DNA of 64,000 nt from Pseudomonas viridiflava. Its GTDB lineage: Bacteria; Pseudomonadota; Gammaproteobacteria; Pseudomonadales; Pseudomonadaceae. A model generated the notes under the pieces. It worked only from the letters and a program-made list of their open reading frames with translations. It searched no databases and was not told where the DNA came from. Positions 63,018-64,000 of this stretch are shown piece by piece. The first letter of the stretch is position 1; every line of letters starts with the position of its first letter. The stretch spans positions 239,305-303,304 of the forward strand of contig NZ_UWFN01000200.1 of assembly GCF_900602065.1 (NCBI RefSeq), read 5' to 3'. Both the position numbers and the translations under genes were made by a program.

Positions 63018-63345
63018 GTGGTGGTGACAGTTTATAGTCTCCCGGACTGGCTGGAATTTCAGCGTGGTCAGTCTCGCCAAATTAAGGGGGCTAGTGGTTC
63101 TGAGCTACTAAAACTGACGAATCAGGTTTCAGCATCCCGTCTTGCTCTTCAAGGCTAGCACGGCTGAGGTAGAGGCCCAAGTTTTGCCTGACTTCCTGAA
63201 GGCTATGGATGCCGTTGCGGTTCTGGGCAGCGGCCATCCCGGATTTAACACCCGACGCGATGTTGATGGTTACCTTTTCGATTACCAGACTTTTGGCTTT
63301 CTCCTTCTCGCGGTCCCGATAATCCTTCGAGTGATCCTTGGCTGA
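63018..63345 (+). pseudogene. Possible frameshifted small membrane protein gene
   Basis: An open frame from GTG 63018 reads VTVYSLPDWLEFQRGQSRQI on to a TAG at 63156-63158. A second frame, open from TTG 63142 to 63345, reads AEVEAQVLPDFLKAMDAVAV and ends in a membrane helix (TFGFLLLAVPIILRVILG). The second has no ribosome site of its own, so the two may be one gene broken near 63150. Neither is recognised. Confidence 0.35.
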
Positions 63346-63377
63346 CGTCTTTACTCAAGCGTCCGGTAGACACACCT

Positions 63378-63554
63378 TTACCACACCATTTTTCCCTCGG
63401 TGACCTCCGTAAGCCTAGGGTCGCTCATCGCCGCCTCGTACTTAAGGTGATTGCGGCAAGCGGAGCATGCAGGTGCGATGATGTAAGCCTGAAGGGTCAA
63501 GACATAGGCGAAGTAATGATTTGGTTCACGACAGCCGTGCCAGGGCCGTGAGCG
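63378..63554 (-). pseudogene. Fragment of a cysteine/histidine-rich (HNH-like) protein
   Basis: A minus-strand frame opens after a TGA at 63555-63557 and ends at TAA 63378-63380. It reads PWHGCREPNHYFAYVLTLQA, then PACSACRNHLKYEAAM and a tail ending MVW. The C-x4-H and C-x2-C-x2-H pattern is zinc-binding in look and clearly protein-like, but no start codon is available before the stop, so it is a truncated or frameshifted gene or starts unusually. Confidence 0.4.
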
Positions 63555-63664
63555 TCACTCTAGACTCCTAAAACTATTTCAACCGCCGTCGTCGCAGCAT
63601 GATCTCAGATAATCTCTAAGATCGGCCATCACTTACAGCGCCATAAACAACAGCTACAACACCA

Positions 63665-63688
63665 CTGCCTCGGCCGTAGCCGAGGCAG
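63665..63688. terminator. GC-rich hairpin
   Basis: CTGCCTCGGC-CGTA-GCCGAGGCAG, perfect 10-bp stem. No T-tract and no gene clearly ending at it, so its role is open. Confidence 0.5.
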
Positions 63689-64000
63689 ATTGATCACCGA
63701 AATACAGCTCGCCTGCGAAAGCAATGGCTTCCCGCTGACCGTCATGCTGTCGCCCGGTACAAGCTGGCGAACAGCTTCAAAGCCATAGTTACACGAGCCT
63801 GCATCAAGAAATGCTTGCAGACTGGCTGTTTAGACGAAATCTAGCTCAAGAAGGTTTCCAACGATCTACCTCTCAGCTCGGCCCTGTAGCGGTGGGGATG
63901 GAGATCAACTCTATCAACGAGCCCCATGGCGCTCGGACATAATGCATAGAATTGCCTGTTCCTTTTTCGATACCAAAAAGTGCGTTCGGCCCGCGAAGCG

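Larger units (their letters stand above)
63346..64000. other. Gene-poor end of the window
   Basis: About 650 bases. It contains a minus-strand protein-like fragment (63378-63554) and a GC-rich hairpin (63665-63688). No complete gene is visible; broken frames in all six registers suggest decayed mobile-element remnants. Confidence 0.5.

Noticed and set aside
63560..63900. Insertion-sequence transposase remnant near the right edge
   Set aside because: A few short stretches hinted at an IS5-type transposase but no frame gives a convincing match by eye, so it is not called.
52690..64000. CRISPR array or Cas genes that would make this a CRISPR-associated transposon
   Set aside because: No spaced repeat array and no Cas-like protein; target selection must be by protein.
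45000..64000. comM as the insertion site expected for a Tn6022-like element
   Set aside because: No AAA+/Mg-chelatase-like ComM coding sequence or fragments are seen at the 52.5-kb junction; the neighbour is an SDR gene.
1..64000. tRNA or rRNA genes
   Set aside because: No cloverleaf with a CCA-type acceptor end or rRNA core sequence was recognised on either strand.

Overview
The window looks like a Pseudomonas chromosome, most plausibly from the P. syringae group. Evidence: moderately GC-rich coding with strong third-position bias up to about 52.5 kb, Pseudomonas-type REP palindromes (1367-1456, 18359-18428, 28163-28254), an OprD-family porin, many LysR/GntR/IclR-controlled catabolic clusters and paired chemoreceptors. 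Species is inferred, not proven. I saw no rRNA, tRNA or CRISPR array.

Layout. 1-4.6 kb: the start of an SDR gene divergent from a LysR regulator, a DUF3313 lipoprotein, two small envelope/stress proteins and a stress-type SDR. 4.7-10.1 kb: a four-gene catabolic operon (MHS transporter, class II aldolase, 2-hydroxyacid dehydrogenase, M20 amidohydrolase) with a divergent LysR gene. 10.1-24.5 kb: a hexuronate/aldonate region: IclR (KdgR-like) regulator, then kdgK-manD-rspB-like-exuT-like-uxuB-uxuA, a FadR-type regulator, uxaA with a zinc dehydrogenase, and a CdaR regulator with glycerate kinase. Glucuronate/mannonate and altronate would converge on 2-keto-3-deoxygluconate and be phosphorylated by KdgK; uronate isomerase and the KDPG aldolase are not in the window. 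24.5-28 kb: DmlR-like regulator, D-malate/tartrate dehydrogenase and DctA. 28.3-37.2 kb: a CMD-family protein with LysR regulator, an MHS transporter, a membrane protein, a Crp/Fnr regulator, and an MFS-amidase-DUF2848 cluster under a GntR regulator.

37.4-45.7 kb: a self-contained lower pathway for 2-pyrone-4,6-dicarboxylate (PDC)/4-oxalomesaconate: galB, galC, galD, a frameshifted LysR gene, a PDC hydrolase (LigI type), a DctA-family transporter and an OprD porin. No ring-cleavage dioxygenase is present. The galB and ligI promoters carry the same roughly 68-bp cis element. 46-52.5 kb: AraC regulator, two chemoreceptors, HxlR regulator and an SDR.

52.5 kb to the end: a foreign, AT-richer island. 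It opens with a likely transposon end (TGTCGCGTCT) immediately after the terminator hairpin of the SDR gene, followed by tniA-tniB-tniQ (Tn7/Tn5053-type transposition genes) and, convergent to them, a tyrosine recombinase homologue that has lost the catalytic Arg I, Lys and Tyr. This matches the idea of TnsF, the inactivated-recombinase target selector of Tn6022-like elements. A second recombinase of the same family with an intact catalytic set, next to a KfrA-like protein, lies 2 kb downstream. The rest is small unknown genes, including a tandem pair of related short proteins and a DUF6338 membrane protein. The right end of the element is not visible in the window.
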